A DNA stretch of 64,000 bases, from positions 1 to 64,000 of the forward strand of contig NZ_LGDE01000090.1 in NCBI RefSeq assembly GCF_001279725.1. The letters run 5' to 3'. This document shows, in pieces, positions 37,026 through 48,603 of this stretch. A program made the translations under genes and the position numbers. Numbering within the stretch: the first letter of the stretch is position 1; the number at the start of each line of letters is the position of its first letter. Under the pieces are notes generated by a model. The model saw nothing but the letters and a program-made list of their open reading frames with translations. It searched no databases and was not told where the DNA came from. The stretch is from Streptomyces sp. WM4235 (GTDB lineage: Bacteria > Actinomycetota > Actinomycetes > Streptomycetales > Streptomycetaceae).

Positions 37026-38549
37026 ATGGCACGTGCGCGTACCAGACCCATGCTCAGATGTACCGTCGTCGCGGTCGCGGCGATGGCGGCCGCCCTCGGC
37101 GGCGTCGGCGCCGTCACCCCCCTGGCCCAGGCGGCGCCCGTCGCCGCCGTCACCCCCCTCTCGCCCGAACTGGAGGCGATCCGGGCCGCCGAGGCGACCA
37201 AGATCTACGGTGACTCTGCCATCCGCCCGCTCGCGGAGCGCAAGACCGGCCTGATCTCGCTCGGCGACAGCGAGATCTCGGGCGAGGGCGTCGGCACCTA
37301 CGACCCCGCGACCAACACCCCGAACAACCAGTGCCACCGCTCGCCGGACTCCGCGATCCACCGCACCGGCATCCCCGCCGACCTGACCTTCAACGTCGCC
37401 TGCTCCGGCGGCTACACGGGAAACATCAGGATCGGCGGCAGCAAGCAGTACGCCGACGAACTCGTGCAGAGCGACAACCTCGCCGTCAAGGCCCGCAACA
37501 CGAAGATCAAAATGGTGCTGTTGGTCGCGGGAGCCAACGACGACCTCCAGTTCGGCCCCGTCATGACCGACTGCGTCACCCGCTGGGTGCTGATCCAGGG
37601 CACCTGCGAACCCAAGTACGGCCCCGGCTGGCAGGCGCGCGTCGACGGCCTGAAGCCCAAGGTGGAAGCCACCGTCGCCGACCTCAAGACGGTCATGCGC
37701 GACGCGGGCTACGCCGACACCGACTACAAGCTCGTCGTGATGGGCTACCCCAGCCCGATCGGCCCCGACTTCAACGACAACCCGAACTTCCCCGGCAAGC
37801 TCCCCGGCGGCTGCGCCGGCTACGACTCCGACGCCACCTGGGGCCGAAACTACGCGGTACCCGCCTTCGAGAAGGGCATGCGGGCCGCCGCCCTCGCCTC
37901 CGGCGCCACCTACCTGGACAACTCCCGTCTCTTCCACGGCCACGAGGTGTGCATGGAGGACGCCTGGGCCCGCGGCCTCTACCTCGACCTCGGGGACCAC
38001 TTCCCGTGGGACGAGAACACCGCCCGACAGTCCTTCCACCCCAACTACCGCGGGCACGGCGCCTTCGCCTCCTGCCTGACCCAGCTCTACACCTCGGGCC
38101 TGCGCGAGGCCTCCTGCGCCGACCCCGCGAGCACCGGCACCCCGGTCCTCCAGGCCGGGGCCTGGGACGACCTGTACAAGCCGCTGAGGAACGAGGCGAC
38201 CGGCAACTGCCTGGACTCCAACGGCGGCGCGAGCGCCAACAACACCAAGGTGGTGGCCTGGGACTGCCACGGCGGTCGCAACCAGGGCTGGTGGTACGAC
38301 ACCGCCCGCAAGGCCCTCCACGTCGAGCTGACCCAGGACCGCTGCGTGGACGCCCCGGGCGGCGCCTACGGCAACGGCACCGGCCTGATCCTGTGGAACT
38401 GCCACGGCGGCGCCAACCAGCAGTTCGTCCGCGACGGCGCCACCCTGCGCCCCGCGGCCGCGCCCGGCATGTGCCTGACCGTGGCCGCCGCCCACGAGCA
38501 GCTGCGCCTGCGGACCTGCGACGGCTCGGCGAACCAGCGCTTCGCGTAA
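37026..38549 (+). CDS. Secreted SGNH esterase/lipase with C-terminal ricin-type lectin domain
   Basis: Protein of 507 aa. The signal peptide ends near AQAAPVAA. The catalytic SGNH-hydrolase domain covers about 70-350, with block I ISLGDSEISGEG (nucleophile Ser), GANDDL (Asn) and SFHPNYRGH (His). A ricin B-like domain covers about 375-505, with repeated CxD/QxW motifs (CLDSNGGASANNTKV, NQGWWY, NQQFV, NQRFA). It resembles Streptomyces secreted lipases/phospholipases that bind polysaccharide via the lectin. GGGGAGG (37014-37020) precedes ATG 37026. The gene is divergent from fumC. Confidence 0.88.
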   Translation: MARARTRPMLRCTVVAVAAMAAALGGVGAVTPLAQAAPVAAVTPLSPELEAIRAAEATKIYGDSAIRPLAERKTGLISLGDSEISGEGVGTYDPATNTPNNQCHRSPDSAIHRTGIPADLTFNVACSGGYTGNIRIGGSKQYADELVQSDNLAVKARNTKIKMVLLVAGANDDLQFGPVMTDCVTRWVLIQGTCEPKYGPGWQARVDGLKPKVEATVADLKTVMRDAGYADTDYKLVVMGYPSPIGPDFNDNPNFPGKLPGGCAGYDSDATWGRNYAVPAFEKGMRAAALASGATYLDNSRLFHGHEVCMEDAWARGLYLDLGDHFPWDENTARQSFHPNYRGHGAFASCLTQLYTSGLREASCADPASTGTPVLQAGAWDDLYKPLRNEATGNCLDSNGGASANNTKVVAWDCHGGRNQGWWYDTARKALHVELTQDRCVDAPGGAYGNGTGLILWNCHGGANQQFVRDGATLRPAAAPGMCLTVAAAHEQLRLRTCDGSANQRFA

Positions 38550-38581
38550 CCGCCCCGCACCACCCACCCCGTTCACCCCCC

Positions 38582-38611
38582 ACACCCGGCCGGCGCACCC
38601 CGGCCGGGTGT
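38582..38611. terminator. Terminator between SGNH esterase and GDPD genes
   Basis: A perfect 12-bp stem ACACCCGGCCGG / CCGGCCGGGTGT with a 6-nt loop between two converging genes. Its right arm reaches the GDPD stop codon. Confidence 0.75.
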
Positions 38612-39372
38612 CACATGTCCCGCAGCAGCTTGCGCACGTCCCGCGGCCGGTTGGTGATGAGCGCGTCCACGCCGAGCCGCACGCACAGCTCCACGTCCTC
38701 CGGCTCGTCCACGGTCCACACCCGTACCGACAGCCCCTTCTCCTTCAACCGCCCCACCAGCCACGGGGAGCGGCGTACCAGCTCGATGCCCGGGCCCGCG
38801 TGCGTGGCGTACGGCGGGCGCACCGGCCGCAGCCGGCGTTCCATCAGGTACACGGCGGGCAGCCCCGGGGCCAGCCGGTGCAGCCGGGTCAGCGCGGTGC
38901 GGGAGAAGCTCATCACCTCGACGCGGCCGGCGGACCCGTCGGCCAGCCCGTACTCCCGGAGCATCCGCACCAGCTCGGCCTCCAGCCGGCCGCCCGCGCG
39001 CGACGGGTGCTTCGTCTCGACCGCGAGCCCTACCGGCCGCGGCGCGGCCAGGGCCTCCCTCAGCAGGTCCTCGAAGAGCAGCACCCGGGCGCCGGCGTGC
39101 CCGGACCCCTTCCACGCCCCGAAGTCGAGGGCGAGCAGCTCCTCGTACGTCATCGCGGAGACCACCCCGCGCCCGTCGGAGGTCCGCTCCACGCGCCGGT
39201 CGTGCACACAGACCAGCCGGTGGTCGGCGGTGAGCCGGACATCGCATTCGAGGGCGTCCGCGCCGTCCTCCACGGCCTGCCGGTAGGCGGCCAGGGTGTG
39301 CTCGGGGTGCTCGTGGGAGGCCCCGCGGTGGGCGATCACGCGTACGGCGCGGGGCGAGGGTGTCGCGGTCAT
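38611..39372 (-). CDS. Glycerophosphodiester phosphodiesterase
   Basis: Protein of 253 aa, GDPD TIM barrel without a signal peptide. Active-site elements: RVIAHRGASHEHPEHT (general acid/base His), ALECDVRLTADHRLVCVHD (metal Glu/Asp and second His) and VETKHP. It hydrolyses glycerophosphodiesters to glycerol 3-phosphate and an alcohol. AAGGA lies 7 nt before ATG 39372. The gene is transcribed alone between two hairpins. Confidence 0.92.
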   Translation of the reverse strand: MTATPSPRAVRVIAHRGASHEHPEHTLAAYRQAVEDGADALECDVRLTADHRLVCVHDRRVERTSDGRGVVSAMTYEELLALDFGAWKGSGHAGARVLLFEDLLREALAAPRPVGLAVETKHPSRAGGRLEAELVRMLREYGLADGSAGRVEVMSFSRTALTRLHRLAPGLPAVYLMERRLRPVRPPYATHAGPGIELVRRSPWLVGRLKEKGLSVRVWTVDEPEDVELCVRLGVDALITNRPRDVRKLLRDM

Positions 39373-39567
39373 GCGGAGATCCTTGCGAACCGGGGTGAAC
39401 GGGGCGGTGCGTCCCTGTCACCCCGACGTTAACCGGACCCGCCGGCTCAGGGCCTGATCGGCGGCAGCGGCGGGCGAGTGACGTCGAATCCGCCCGGCGC
39501 GACCGATGCGAAGGGGCCGGGGGCCGTGCACGGGCCCCCGGGCGCCCATCCGCGGTCGGCGGACACG

Positions 39568-39607
39568 CGTGAGGGCCCCTCCACCGATCGGCGGAAGGGC
39601 CCTCACG
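39568..39607 (-). terminator. Terminator downstream of the class I fumarase
   Basis: An 11-bp perfect stem CGTGAGGGCCC / GGGCCCTCACG encloses a second near-perfect dyad (TCCACCGATCGGCGGA). It lies about 50 bp after the fumarase stop on the minus strand. Confidence 0.7.
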
Positions 39608-39658
39608 GGGCGTCACGAACCGGTGCGCGTCCCGGTCCGGGTCACGTGGACCGGCGTG

Positions 39659-41323
<1,665 letters not shown>

Positions 41324-41415
41324 GACGGCAGTCATTCCTCACTCGGCAGACGGCGCTGGCGACCAATTGGCAGCGCGGCTTACCAGCGTAGGACCTCCGT
41401 CCCGGGCGGCGCTTG

Positions 41416-41434
41416 TGAGGTAAGGCTCACTGGA
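41416..41434. promoter_or_regulatory. Possible iron box (DmdR1/IdeR-like) upstream of the Fe-S fumarase
   Basis: TGAGGTAAGGCTCACTGGA agrees at 13 of 19 positions with the actinobacterial iron box TTAGGTTAGGCTAACCTAA, including the AGGT-AGGCT core. It lies between the divergent class I fumarase and DUF1707 genes and could control either. Confidence 0.45.
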
Positions 41435-41484
41435 CGGGTGACGGGGAGTATCGCGATCTATCGTGTCTCGCTATGCTGGTCCGC

Positions 41485-42153
41485 GTGGACCTGGAAAAGC
41501 ACACCGCCGCCCCCGCCGCATCCGCTGCCGCCCCGGCCGCCGAGCTGCGCGCCTCCGACGCCGACCGGGACCGGATCGCGCAGATCCTCGCCGACGCCGT
41601 GGCCGAGGGCCGACTGACCGCCGAGGAGCACTCCGACCGCCTGGACACCCTCTACGCCGTCAAGACGGTCGGGGAACTGGACGTGCTCGTGAGGGACCTT
41701 CCCGCGGTCGCCGGCTCCGGCCCCGCGAGCGCCACCCCCGTCGCCGCGCCGGCGTCCGGACCGGTCGAGACGGTCGTCGCCGTGTTCAGCAGCTCCTCCC
41801 GCCGGGGCCGTTGGCGCCCGGGCGCGCACACCCGCGCCGTGTCGGTCTTCGGGGACATCACCATCGACCTCACCGAGGCCGTCTTCGAGCAGCAGGTCAC
41901 CGAGATCAACGTCACCGCCGTCCTCGGCAACGTCGAGGTCCTGGTACCGGAGAACGTCACCCTCCGTGGCTACGGCAGCGGGGTCCTCGGCAACTTCGAG
42001 GTACACGGCCGCAGTCGCGGGGAGACCGACCCCCAGGCCCCGGTGGTGATCGTCCGGGGCTTCGCGCTGCTGGCCAACATCGAGGCCAGGCCCAGGCTCG
42101 GCGCCCGTCTCGTCGACCTCGCGGACCGGATGCGCAAGCGCTTCGACCGCTGA
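41485..42153 (+). CDS. DUF1707 protein with C-terminal LiaF-like domain
   Basis: Protein of 222 aa. The N-terminal DUF1707 (about 22-72: ELRASDADRDRIAQILADAV ... DVLVRDLP) is followed by an Ala/Pro linker and a C-terminal beta-rich domain (SVFGDITIDLTEAVFEQQ, VLGNVEVLVPENVTLRGYG) like the DUF2154/LiaF cell-envelope stress domain. GTG 41485 is chosen because TATGCT (41472-41477) ends 7 nt upstream, implying a leaderless mRNA; ATG 41473 lies inside that box. No transmembrane helix is evident. Role unknown, perhaps envelope stress. Confidence 0.8.
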   Translation: MDLEKHTAAPAASAAAPAAELRASDADRDRIAQILADAVAEGRLTAEEHSDRLDTLYAVKTVGELDVLVRDLPAVAGSGPASATPVAAPASGPVETVVAVFSSSSRRGRWRPGAHTRAVSVFGDITIDLTEAVFEQQVTEINVTAVLGNVEVLVPENVTLRGYGSGVLGNFEVHGRSRGETDPQAPVVIVRGFALLANIEARPRLGARLVDLADRMRKRFDR

Positions 42154-42369
42154 CGGCAGAGCCGGCGGCGGCGCTCCGGGCGGACCCCGAGCGGCCTCCG
42201 ACCGGACCGCGAACGGACTTTGACCGGCGTGCGCGTGGTGCGGGGGGCGCGTTTCGGTCGAACTTCGCCGGAGCGGCCGACGCGCGGCACGCAGTGCATA
42301 GGGGGGCGTACAGCGGGTAGGGACAGGTGCATCGTCTCTCGCTCGCGTATACGTCGTCAGGAGTAGACC

Positions 42370-42768
42370 GTGCCGCATCCGCCGCATCAGTCCCTGCAGG
42401 TAGCCGCCGTCAAGAGTCTTCAGGCACGTCCGACCGCCGTGCCGAGGCCGCGGGTGCCGGCGAGGGAAGAGGACGGCCCCTGGCACGCGGAGGCGGTGTG
42501 CCGCAGGGACGAGGCGGGCCTGTTCTTCGCGCCCTCCAAGGAGCCCACCGCGGCCCGTCTGGCCCGCGAGGAGGCCGCCAAGCGGGTCTGCGCACGCTGC
42601 CCCGTGATGGTCGCCTGTCGGGAGCACGCACTGCTCCAGCCCGAGCCCTACGGGGTATGGGGCGGACTCACCGCCGCCGAGCGGCGCGTCGTACTGGCCC
42701 GCCGGCGCCGGCGGGCCGCGGAACTGCGCCCCGGCAGCGGCGCCGGCACGATCGCCGCAGCGGGCTGA
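42370..42768 (+). CDS. WhiB-like Fe-S transcription regulator
   Basis: Protein of 132 aa. The four cluster-binding Cys C44, C74, C77 and C83 (AVCRRDEAG; RVCARCPVMVAC), the GVWGG turn and a basic C-terminal tail (ARRRRRAAE) define the Wbl family. These proteins sense O2, NO or redox state and regulate development or stress genes, usually by contacting the principal sigma factor. The position next to glpX matches my recollection of wblI (SCO5046) in S. coelicolor, but I leave the symbol open. GTG 42370 follows AGGAG by 7 nt. Confidence 0.93.
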   Translation: MPHPPHQSLQVAAVKSLQARPTAVPRPRVPAREEDGPWHAEAVCRRDEAGLFFAPSKEPTAARLAREEAAKRVCARCPVMVACREHALLQPEPYGVWGGLTAAERRVVLARRRRRAAELRPGSGAGTIAAAG

Positions 42769-42778
42769 GCCCCGGAGC

Positions 42779-42819
42779 GCGAGAGCTCGTACGGGGCAAC
42801 GCGAGAGCTCGTACGGGGC
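42779..42819. repeat. Two direct copies of a 19-bp sequence
   Basis: GCGAGAGCTCGTACGGGGC occurs at 42779-42797 and 42801-42819, spaced 22 bp, between the wbl stop and its terminator. Confidence 0.8.
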
Positions 42820-42833
42820 GAACCGGCACGTAC

Positions 42834-42876
42834 GCGAGAGGGGCGGGCCCGCCGCACACGGGACCGCCCCTCTCGC
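42834..42876. terminator. Bidirectional terminator between wbl and glpX
   Basis: A perfect 13-bp stem GCGAGAGGGGCGG / CCGCCCCTCTCGC with a 17-nt loop between the converging genes. Confidence 0.78.
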
Positions 42877-42903
42877 CGCGCCGTTGCGCCGGCCCGTCCG
42901 CTC

Positions 42904-43935
42904 CTACTGGGCGCGGTCGAAGTCGATCGCGCTGTACGCGCGCAGCTTCGACAACCGGTGGGTGGAGTCGATCTGGCGGATCGTCCCCGACTTGGAACGC
43001 ATGACCAGCGAGGACGTGGTCGCGGTCGCCGAGCGGTAGTGGACACCGCGCAGCAGCTCGCCGTCCGTGATGCCGGTGGCGACGAAGAAGACGTTGTCGC
43101 CGGACACCAGGTCGTTCGTGTGCAGGACCCGGTCCAGGTCGTGGCCCGCGTCGATGGCCTTCTGGCGCTCCGCCTCGTCCTTGGGCCACAGCTTGCCCTG
43201 GATGGTGCCGCCGAGGCACTTGATGGCGCACGCCGAGATGATGCCCTCGGGAGTGCCGCCGATGCCGAGGAGCAGGTCCACGCCGGTGCCCTCGCGCACC
43301 GCCATGACCGAGCCCGCGACGTCGCCGTCGGAGATGAACTTGATCCGCGCGCCGGTCTCGCGGATCTCCTTGACGATGCCCTCGTGTCGGGGGCGGTCGA
43401 GGATGACCACGGTGACGTCCTCGACGGCCATCTGCTTGGCCTTGGCGACGCGACGGATGTTCACCGAGGCGGGGGCGTTGATGTCGACGAAGTCGGCGGC
43501 CTCGGGGCCCGTGACCAGCTTCTCCATGTAGAAGACGGCCGACGGGTCGAACATGGTGCCGCGGTCGGCGGCGGCCAGGACGGCGATGGCGTTCGGCATG
43601 CCCTTGGCGTTCAGGGTGGTGCCGTCGATCGGGTCGACGGCGATGTCGACCTCGGCGCCGGTGCCGTCGCCGACCCGCTCGCCGTTGAAGAGCATGGGGG
43701 CTTCGTCCTTCTCCCCCTCGCCGATGACGACGACGCCGTTCATCGACACGGTGGAGATGAGGGTCCGCATCGCGTTGACCGCGGCGCCGTCCGCGCCGAG
43801 CTTGTCACCGCGGCCGACCCACCGGCCCGCGGCCATGGCTGCGGCCTCGGTCACCCGGACGAGCTCCAGGGCGAGGTTGCGGTCGGGGGCTTCGGGAGAG
43901 ACTTCGAGCTGGGGCGGCAGGTTGTGCTCGGTCAT
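42904..43935 (-). CDS. glpX: Class II fructose-1,6-bisphosphatase GlpX
   Basis: Protein of 343 aa. Metal-site motifs are [14 protein letters not shown] (Glu73 region) and VDPIDGTT (D101, D104), with [14 protein letters not shown] in the C-terminal half; all are typical of GlpX. It removes the 1-phosphate of fructose 1,6-bisphosphate, the committed step of gluconeogenesis, and is normally the only FBPase in Streptomyces. It is convergent with the WhiB-like gene and divergent from the DUF4245 gene. Confidence 0.95.
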   Translation of the reverse strand: MTEHNLPPQLEVSPEAPDRNLALELVRVTEAAAMAAGRWVGRGDKLGADGAAVNAMRTLISTVSMNGVVVIGEGEKDEAPMLFNGERVGDGTGAEVDIAVDPIDGTTLNAKGMPNAIAVLAAADRGTMFDPSAVFYMEKLVTGPEAADFVDINAPASVNIRRVAKAKQMAVEDVTVVILDRPRHEGIVKEIRETGARIKFISDGDVAGSVMAVREGTGVDLLLGIGGTPEGIISACAIKCLGGTIQGKLWPKDEAERQKAIDAGHDLDRVLHTNDLVSGDNVFFVATGITDGELLRGVHYRSATATTSSLVMRSKSGTIRQIDSTHRLSKLRAYSAIDFDRAQ

Positions 43936-44151
43936 CGGAGCGCACCTTTCTGTACGGCGACGGCCGGGATGTGAGGGTGCTGGAACTCTATCGGTACGTC
44001 GACATATTGAGCAGAGCGGGTCACGAATGAGCGGAATATCGGTCAGCCGTTTGGCCTGAGCGGACGCCTTGCGCCGGCGGGGCCTCCCGGCGGGTGTCAC
44101 GACGCCCCACCCCGGGGGTGATCGCCCCGGCCGATGGGGGACCATGGAGCC

Positions 44152-44679
44152 GTGGCAGGTATGAAGGGCAAGCAGACGGTTTGGGACATGGTCCGATCGC
44201 TGGCGGTGATCGGTGTCGTCGTCGCGGGGATATACATGTTCATCCCGCACGACGAGAAGGCGGACCCGACACGGGTGGTCGACTACCGGGTGGAGACGGC
44301 CACGGCCCGCCGCGCGGCGCCGTACCCGGTCGCCGCGCCCGCGGGGCTCCCCGCGCAGTGGCGCGCGACCTCGGTCACCTTCGACCGGAAGGACGACAAC
44401 GCCTGGCACCTGGGCTTCCTGGACCCGCAGAAGCAGTACGTGGCCGTGGAGCAGAGCACCGACGCCTCGGCCAAGCGCCTCGCGAAGCTGACACAGCAGG
44501 CGAAGGCCACGGGGGAGACCCGGCAGATCGGCGACCGGTCCTGGGAGCTGTGGGACGGCGAGAAGTACGACGCCCTCGTCCGCCAGGAGCAGGGATACGT
44601 CACCGTGGTGACCGGGACGGCCTCCTTCGACGGGCTCGGCGCGATGGTGTCGGCGCTGGAGTTCAAGCAGGGGAGCTGA
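44152..44679 (+). CDS. DUF4245 membrane-anchored protein
   Basis: Protein of 175 aa with a short cytoplasmic N-terminus ([20 protein letters not shown]), one transmembrane helix (about 15-36) and an extracytoplasmic domain typical of the actinobacterial DUF4245 family ([38 protein letters not shown]). GTG 44152 is chosen by family alignment; ATG 44134 and ATG 44161 are also in frame. Function unknown. It always sits near glpX in my recollection of Streptomyces genomes. Confidence 0.78.
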   Translation: MAGMKGKQTVWDMVRSLAVIGVVVAGIYMFIPHDEKADPTRVVDYRVETATARRAAPYPVAAPAGLPAQWRATSVTFDRKDDNAWHLGFLDPQKQYVAVEQSTDASAKRLAKLTQQAKATGETRQIGDRSWELWDGEKYDALVRQEQGYVTVVTGTASFDGLGAMVSALEFKQGS

Positions 44680-44724
44680 GTTCGGGCCGATCCGTGCCGT
44701 GACGCACGGGCTCGTGAACGACGG

Positions 44725-44765
44725 AAGAGGCCGCCCACTCCGGGATTCGGGGTGGGCGGCCTCTT
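44725..44765. terminator. Bidirectional terminator
   Basis: A perfect 14-bp stem AAGAGGCCGCCCAC / GTGGGCGGCCTCTT with a 13-nt loop, followed by TTG on the plus strand; it separates the converging DUF4245 and nitroreductase genes. Confidence 0.82.
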
Positions 44766-44813
44766 GTCGTGTCACGACTCGGCGCGCGCGAGTCGCGGCG
44801 GCCGGGTCTCGAC

Positions 44814-45404
44814 TCAGACGGTGGTGACGACCTGGTCGAACTCCAGGCGCGGGGAGCGACCGAAGGCGGCGGGCTCGCCCGGCTTGCCGATGTTGACGAC
44901 CATCAGCGGGGTGTGGTCGGCGTCCAGGAACTCCTTCTGGACACCGGCGAAGTCAAGGCCGGTCATCGGGCCCGCGGCCAGGCCGGCGGCGCGGACGCCG
45001 AGGATGAAGTAGCCGGCCTGCAGCGAGGCGTTGACCAGGGCGGACTGCTCGCGGACCGGGCGCTCGGAGAAGAACGCGTCCTTGGCCTGCGGGAAGTGCG
45101 GGAAGAGCTGCGGGAGCTCCTCGTGGAACTCGTTGTCCGCCGACAGGATCGCGACCAGCGGGGCGGCGGCGGTCTTGGCCTGGTTGCCCTCGGCCATGTG
45201 CTTCACGAGGCGCTCGCGGGCCTCGGGGGAGCGGACGAGGGTGATGCGCAGCGGCGTCTGGTTGAACGCGGTGGGGCCGTACTTCACGAGGTCGTAGATC
45301 GCCTGGACCTGCTCCTCGGTCACCGGCTCGTCGGCGAACGAGTTGGCGGTGCGGGCCTCGCGGAACAGCAGGTCCTGAGCGGCGGCGTCGAGAACGAGAG
45401 ACAT
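44814..45404 (-). CDS. Nitroreductase-family protein (RutE / malonic semialdehyde reductase-like)
   Basis: Protein of 196 aa, FMN-dependent nitroreductase fold. Features: [38 protein letters not shown] (the family FMN-binding loop), [21 protein letters not shown] and the closing [12 protein letters not shown]. These match the RutE/HadB subgroup, which reduces malonic semialdehyde or related aldehydes; the substrate here is not proven. ATG 45404 has AAGAAGG 8 nt upstream. Confidence 0.87.
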   Translation of the reverse strand: MSLVLDAAAQDLLFREARTANSFADEPVTEEQVQAIYDLVKYGPTAFNQTPLRITLVRSPEARERLVKHMAEGNQAKTAAAPLVAILSADNEFHEELPQLFPHFPQAKDAFFSERPVREQSALVNASLQAGYFILGVRAAGLAAGPMTGLDFAGVQKEFLDADHTPLMVVNIGKPGEPAAFGRSPRLEFDQVVTTV

Positions 45405-45502
45405 CGAAAAGCCTTCTTCTGTACGGAGGTGTGGCGCGATGTCATCACCGTAGACCCGAGGTATGTGAACTTTCAACTAAATGGCTCCGGGGGTGACCGG
45501 GA

Positions 45503-45742
45503 TCACTCCCCGCGAGCGCCCTCCGCGTCCTCGGTCGCCCCGTCCCGGGCGGCCAGGGCCGAGTCCAGTCGAGCCCGGGCCCCCTCCAGCCAGTGCCGGC
45601 ACACCGTCGCCAGCTCCTCGCCGCGCTCCCAGAGCGCGAGCGAGTCCTCCAGGGAGGTGCCACCCGCCTCCAGCTTGCGGACGACCTCGATCAGCTCGTC
45701 GCGGGCCTGCTCGTAACCCGGCGCCGTCTCGGTTTCAGCCAT
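45503..45742 (-). CDS. xseB: Exodeoxyribonuclease VII small subunit
   Basis: Protein of 79 aa with the full XseB helical hairpin ([39 protein letters not shown]) and an acidic C-terminal tail. It binds XseA to form exonuclease VII, which degrades single-stranded DNA to acid-soluble oligonucleotides. It lies 66 bp downstream of xseA on the same strand. Confidence 0.95.
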   Translation of the reverse strand: MAETETAPGYEQARDELIEVVRKLEAGGTSLEDSLALWERGEELATVCRHWLEGARARLDSALAARDGATEDAEGARGE

Positions 45743-45808
45743 TCCCGTGCCACCTTATATGTGTAGTACAACGATTTTGTTGCCGGAACGTGTCGACGTC
45801 CCCCGGGC

Positions 45809-47095
45809 TCATCCGGCGTCGGCCACGCCCTCGGCCGGGCCGTCGGTTACGCCCTCGGCCGGGCCCTCGCCGCCGTCCGGGGCCGCTTCGGCCTCGACCC
45901 GTACGTGGAACTCGCCCGCCGCCACCCGCGCGCGCAGCACCTCGTCCGGCGCGACGTCCCGCGGCGAACGCACCACGTGCCCGTCGGCCCGCTGGAGCAC
46001 CGCGTACCCGCGCTCCAAGGTCGCCGCCGGCGACAGCGCCACCACCCGGGCCCGGGTGTGCGCCAGCTCGGAATCCGCCCGGTCCAGCAGGTGCCCCAGC
46101 GTCCGCCGACCGCGCGCCAGCAGCGCCTCCACCTCGGCCTCCCGGGTCTCCACCATCCGCTGCGGATGCACGAACACCGGCCGGGCCAGGGCGTGGGCGA
46201 GCCCCCGCTCCTCCCGGTCGAGCAGCCCGCGCACCGCGCGCAGCCCGCGCGCCTGGAGCTGGCTCACGCGCTCCAGCTCCTCCCCGACGTCCGGGACCAC
46301 CTTCTTCGCCGCGTCCGTGGGCGTCGACGCCCGCAGGTCCGCGACCAGGTCCAGCAGCGGGGAGTCCGGCTCGTGCCCGATCGCCGAGACCACCGGGGTA
46401 CGGGCGGCCGCGACCGTCCGCACGACCTCCTCGTCGGAGAACGGCAGCAGGTCCTCCACGCTGCCCCCGCCGCGCGCCACGATGATCACGTCGACCTCCG
46501 GCAGCGCGTCGAGCTCCTTGACCGCCTCGATCACCTGGGGCACCGCGTGCACCCCCTGCACGGCCACGTTGCGCACCTCGAAACGGACCGCCGGCCAGCG
46601 CCGCCGGGCGTTCTCCAACACGTCCCGCTCGGCCGCCGAGGCCCGCCCCACCACCAGCCCGATCAGCTGCGGCAGGAACGGCAACGACTTCTTGCGGTCC
46701 GCCGCGAACAGGCCCTCGGAGGCCAACGACCGCTTGAGCTTCTCCAGGCGGGCCAGCAACTCCCCGATGCCGACGGGCCGTATCTCCGTGGCCCGCAGCG
46801 ACAACTGCCCGCGCGGGGCGTACCACTCCGGCTTGGCCAGGACGACGACCCGCGCGCCCTCCGTCACCGCGTCCGCGACCTCGTCGAACACCTGGCGGAA
46901 GCAGGTCACGCTGAGCGAGATGTCGTGCGACGGGTCGCGCAGCGTCAGGAAGACCACCCCCGCCCCCGGCCGCCGGGACAACTGGGTGATCTGCCCCTCC
47001 ACCCACACCTGACCGAGCTTGTCGATCCAGCCCCCGATGAGTCGGGACACCCGACCGACCGGCAGCGGCGCGTCAGCCGACGTATTCAGACCCAT
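45809..47095 (-). CDS. xseA: Exodeoxyribonuclease VII large subunit
   Basis: Protein of 428 aa. An N-terminal OB fold ([20 protein letters not shown]) is followed by the catalytic core with [20 protein letters not shown] and [33 protein letters not shown] motifs, then a long coiled-coil region and the [17 protein letters not shown]-terminal signature. The last 30 residues are Gly/Glu/Ala low complexity. TAGCCT (47102-47107 on the minus strand) lies 6 nt before ATG 47095, so the transcript is probably leaderless. Forms exonuclease VII with XseB. Confidence 0.95.
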   Translation of the reverse strand: MGLNTSADAPLPVGRVSRLIGGWIDKLGQVWVEGQITQLSRRPGAGVVFLTLRDPSHDISLSVTCFRQVFDEVADAVTEGARVVVLAKPEWYAPRGQLSLRATEIRPVGIGELLARLEKLKRSLASEGLFAADRKKSLPFLPQLIGLVVGRASAAERDVLENARRRWPAVRFEVRNVAVQGVHAVPQVIEAVKELDALPEVDVIIVARGGGSVEDLLPFSDEEVVRTVAAARTPVVSAIGHEPDSPLLDLVADLRASTPTDAAKKVVPDVGEELERVSQLQARGLRAVRGLLDREERGLAHALARPVFVHPQRMVETREAEVEALLARGRRTLGHLLDRADSELAHTRARVVALSPAATLERGYAVLQRADGHVVRSPRDVAPDEVLRARVAAGEFHVRVEAEAAPDGGEGPAEGVTDGPAEGVADAG

Positions 47096-47104
47096 GCAGG
47101 CAGG

Positions 47105-48508
47105 CTAACCGCCAGAACCGACACCGTCCCCGGGCCCGGCGACCCGATCCCCGGCGCGTCGGCCCCGCTGGACCACCCACACCCCCAACCCCACCACCAG
47201 CCACACGGCACCCACCAGCTGCGCCGCCCGCGAGGCCTCGACGATCACCGCGACGGTCACGGCCGCACCCAGCACCGGGATCACCAGGTGCTTGAACCAG
47301 TTCGGCGGCCCCTCCCGCCGCTGCACCACGAACCAGCCCACCACCGACGCGTGCAGCAGCGTGAACGCCACCAGCGCCCCGATGTCCACCACCGACACCA
47401 GATGGTCCAGCCCGTCGTCGCGCCGGGCCGCCCACACCGCCGCGACCAGCGTCACCGTCGCCGCCACCAGCAGCGCCGCCCGCGGGGTCCCGCCCCAGGT
47501 CCGCGACAGGACGTGCGGGAGCCGCCGCTCCCGGGCCATGGCGAACAGCAGCCGACCCGCCGCCGCCTGCCCGGCCAACGCCGCGAACGCCGCCCCGATC
47601 GCCTTGCTCACCGCCACCAGGTCGTGCAACCAGGACCCGACCGCCGACTCCACCGTGTTGTAGAACGCCGGTCCCTGCGCACCCGGATCGGCCGCCAGCT
47701 CCGCCGCCGTCATCGGGCTCAGCAGCGCCGCCAGATAGGTCTGCGCGATGAACAGCACCCCCGTCAGCGCCAGACAGAACAGCACCGCCCGCGCCACCTT
47801 CGCACTGCCGCCCGTCACCTCCTCCGCGAAGGAGGCGATGGCGTCGAAGCCCAGGTACGACAGCACGGCCACCGACACCGCCCCCAGCACGGCCGCCGTC
47901 GAGAAGCCCAGCGAACCGTCCCCCGTCAACGGCGACAGCCAGCCGCGCCGCGCCCCGCCCTCGGCCAGCGCCACCACCGCCGCGACCAGGAATACCAGCA
48001 GCACCACGATCTCCATGGCCAGCACCGCGAAACCCACCCGCGCGGCCGCCCGTACGCCCCACAGGTTCAGCAGGGTGGTCACCACCACCGCCAGCGCCGT
48101 CCACACCCACCGGGACACCTCCGGCACCAAGGCGTTCATCGCGATGCCGGAGAACAGGTACGCCACCGCGGGGATCAGCAGGTAGTCCAGCATCGCCATC
48201 CACCCGGCGATCAGCCCCGGCCCCTCGCCGAGCCCCTTGCGGGCGTACGTGAAGACCGAACCGGCCTGCGGGGCCACCCGGACCATCTGCGCGTACGAGA
48301 ACGCCGTGAACGCCATCGCGACGGTCGCGCAGAGGTAGACGAGGGCCACCGCGCCGTGCGACTTGGCGTCGAGGGTGCCGAAGATCCCGACCGGGGCCAT
48401 CGGGGCGATGAACAGCAGCCCGTAGACCACCAGATCGCGAAAGCCGAGGCTGCGCCGCAACGTCGCGGGAGCCTCGGACGCCGAACCGGAATCCGTCACG
48501 GACGCCAT
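47105..48508 (-). CDS. APC-family amino acid permease
   Basis: Protein of 467 aa with about 12 transmembrane helices. Opening [20 protein letters not shown] and the helix 1 GxG-like break, [20 protein letters not shown] and [16 protein letters not shown] (APC helix 6 region) identify the amino acid-polyamine-organocation superfamily. GGAGGAAC precedes ATG 48508 by about 5 nt. It ends 9 bp before the xseA start, on the same strand. Substrate unknown; the sequence resembles putrescine/ethanolamine or cationic amino acid importers only in general form. Confidence 0.9.
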   Translation of the reverse strand: MASVTDSGSASEAPATLRRSLGFRDLVVYGLLFIAPMAPVGIFGTLDAKSHGAVALVYLCATVAMAFTAFSYAQMVRVAPQAGSVFTYARKGLGEGPGLIAGWMAMLDYLLIPAVAYLFSGIAMNALVPEVSRWVWTALAVVVTTLLNLWGVRAAARVGFAVLAMEIVVLLVFLVAAVVALAEGGARRGWLSPLTGDGSLGFSTAAVLGAVSVAVLSYLGFDAIASFAEEVTGGSAKVARAVLFCLALTGVLFIAQTYLAALLSPMTAAELAADPGAQGPAFYNTVESAVGSWLHDLVAVSKAIGAAFAALAGQAAAGRLLFAMARERRLPHVLSRTWGGTPRAALLVAATVTLVAAVWAARRDDGLDHLVSVVDIGALVAFTLLHASVVGWFVVQRREGPPNWFKHLVIPVLGAAVTVAVIVEASRAAQLVGAVWLVVGLGVWVVQRGRRAGDRVAGPGDGVGSGG

Positions 48509-48603
48509 CGTTCCTCCGGGGGAGCAGCAGGACAGAGGTTCGACCCAGTTTGTGCCGAACGGGCGACGACCGGCCTGCTGGAGACCCCCGTACGATGGAG
48601 CGT

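Noticed and set aside
45743..45808. Separate gene or small RNA between xseA and xseB
   Set aside because: Only 66 bp, AT-richer, most likely an xseB promoter; no stem-loop or reading frame supports more.
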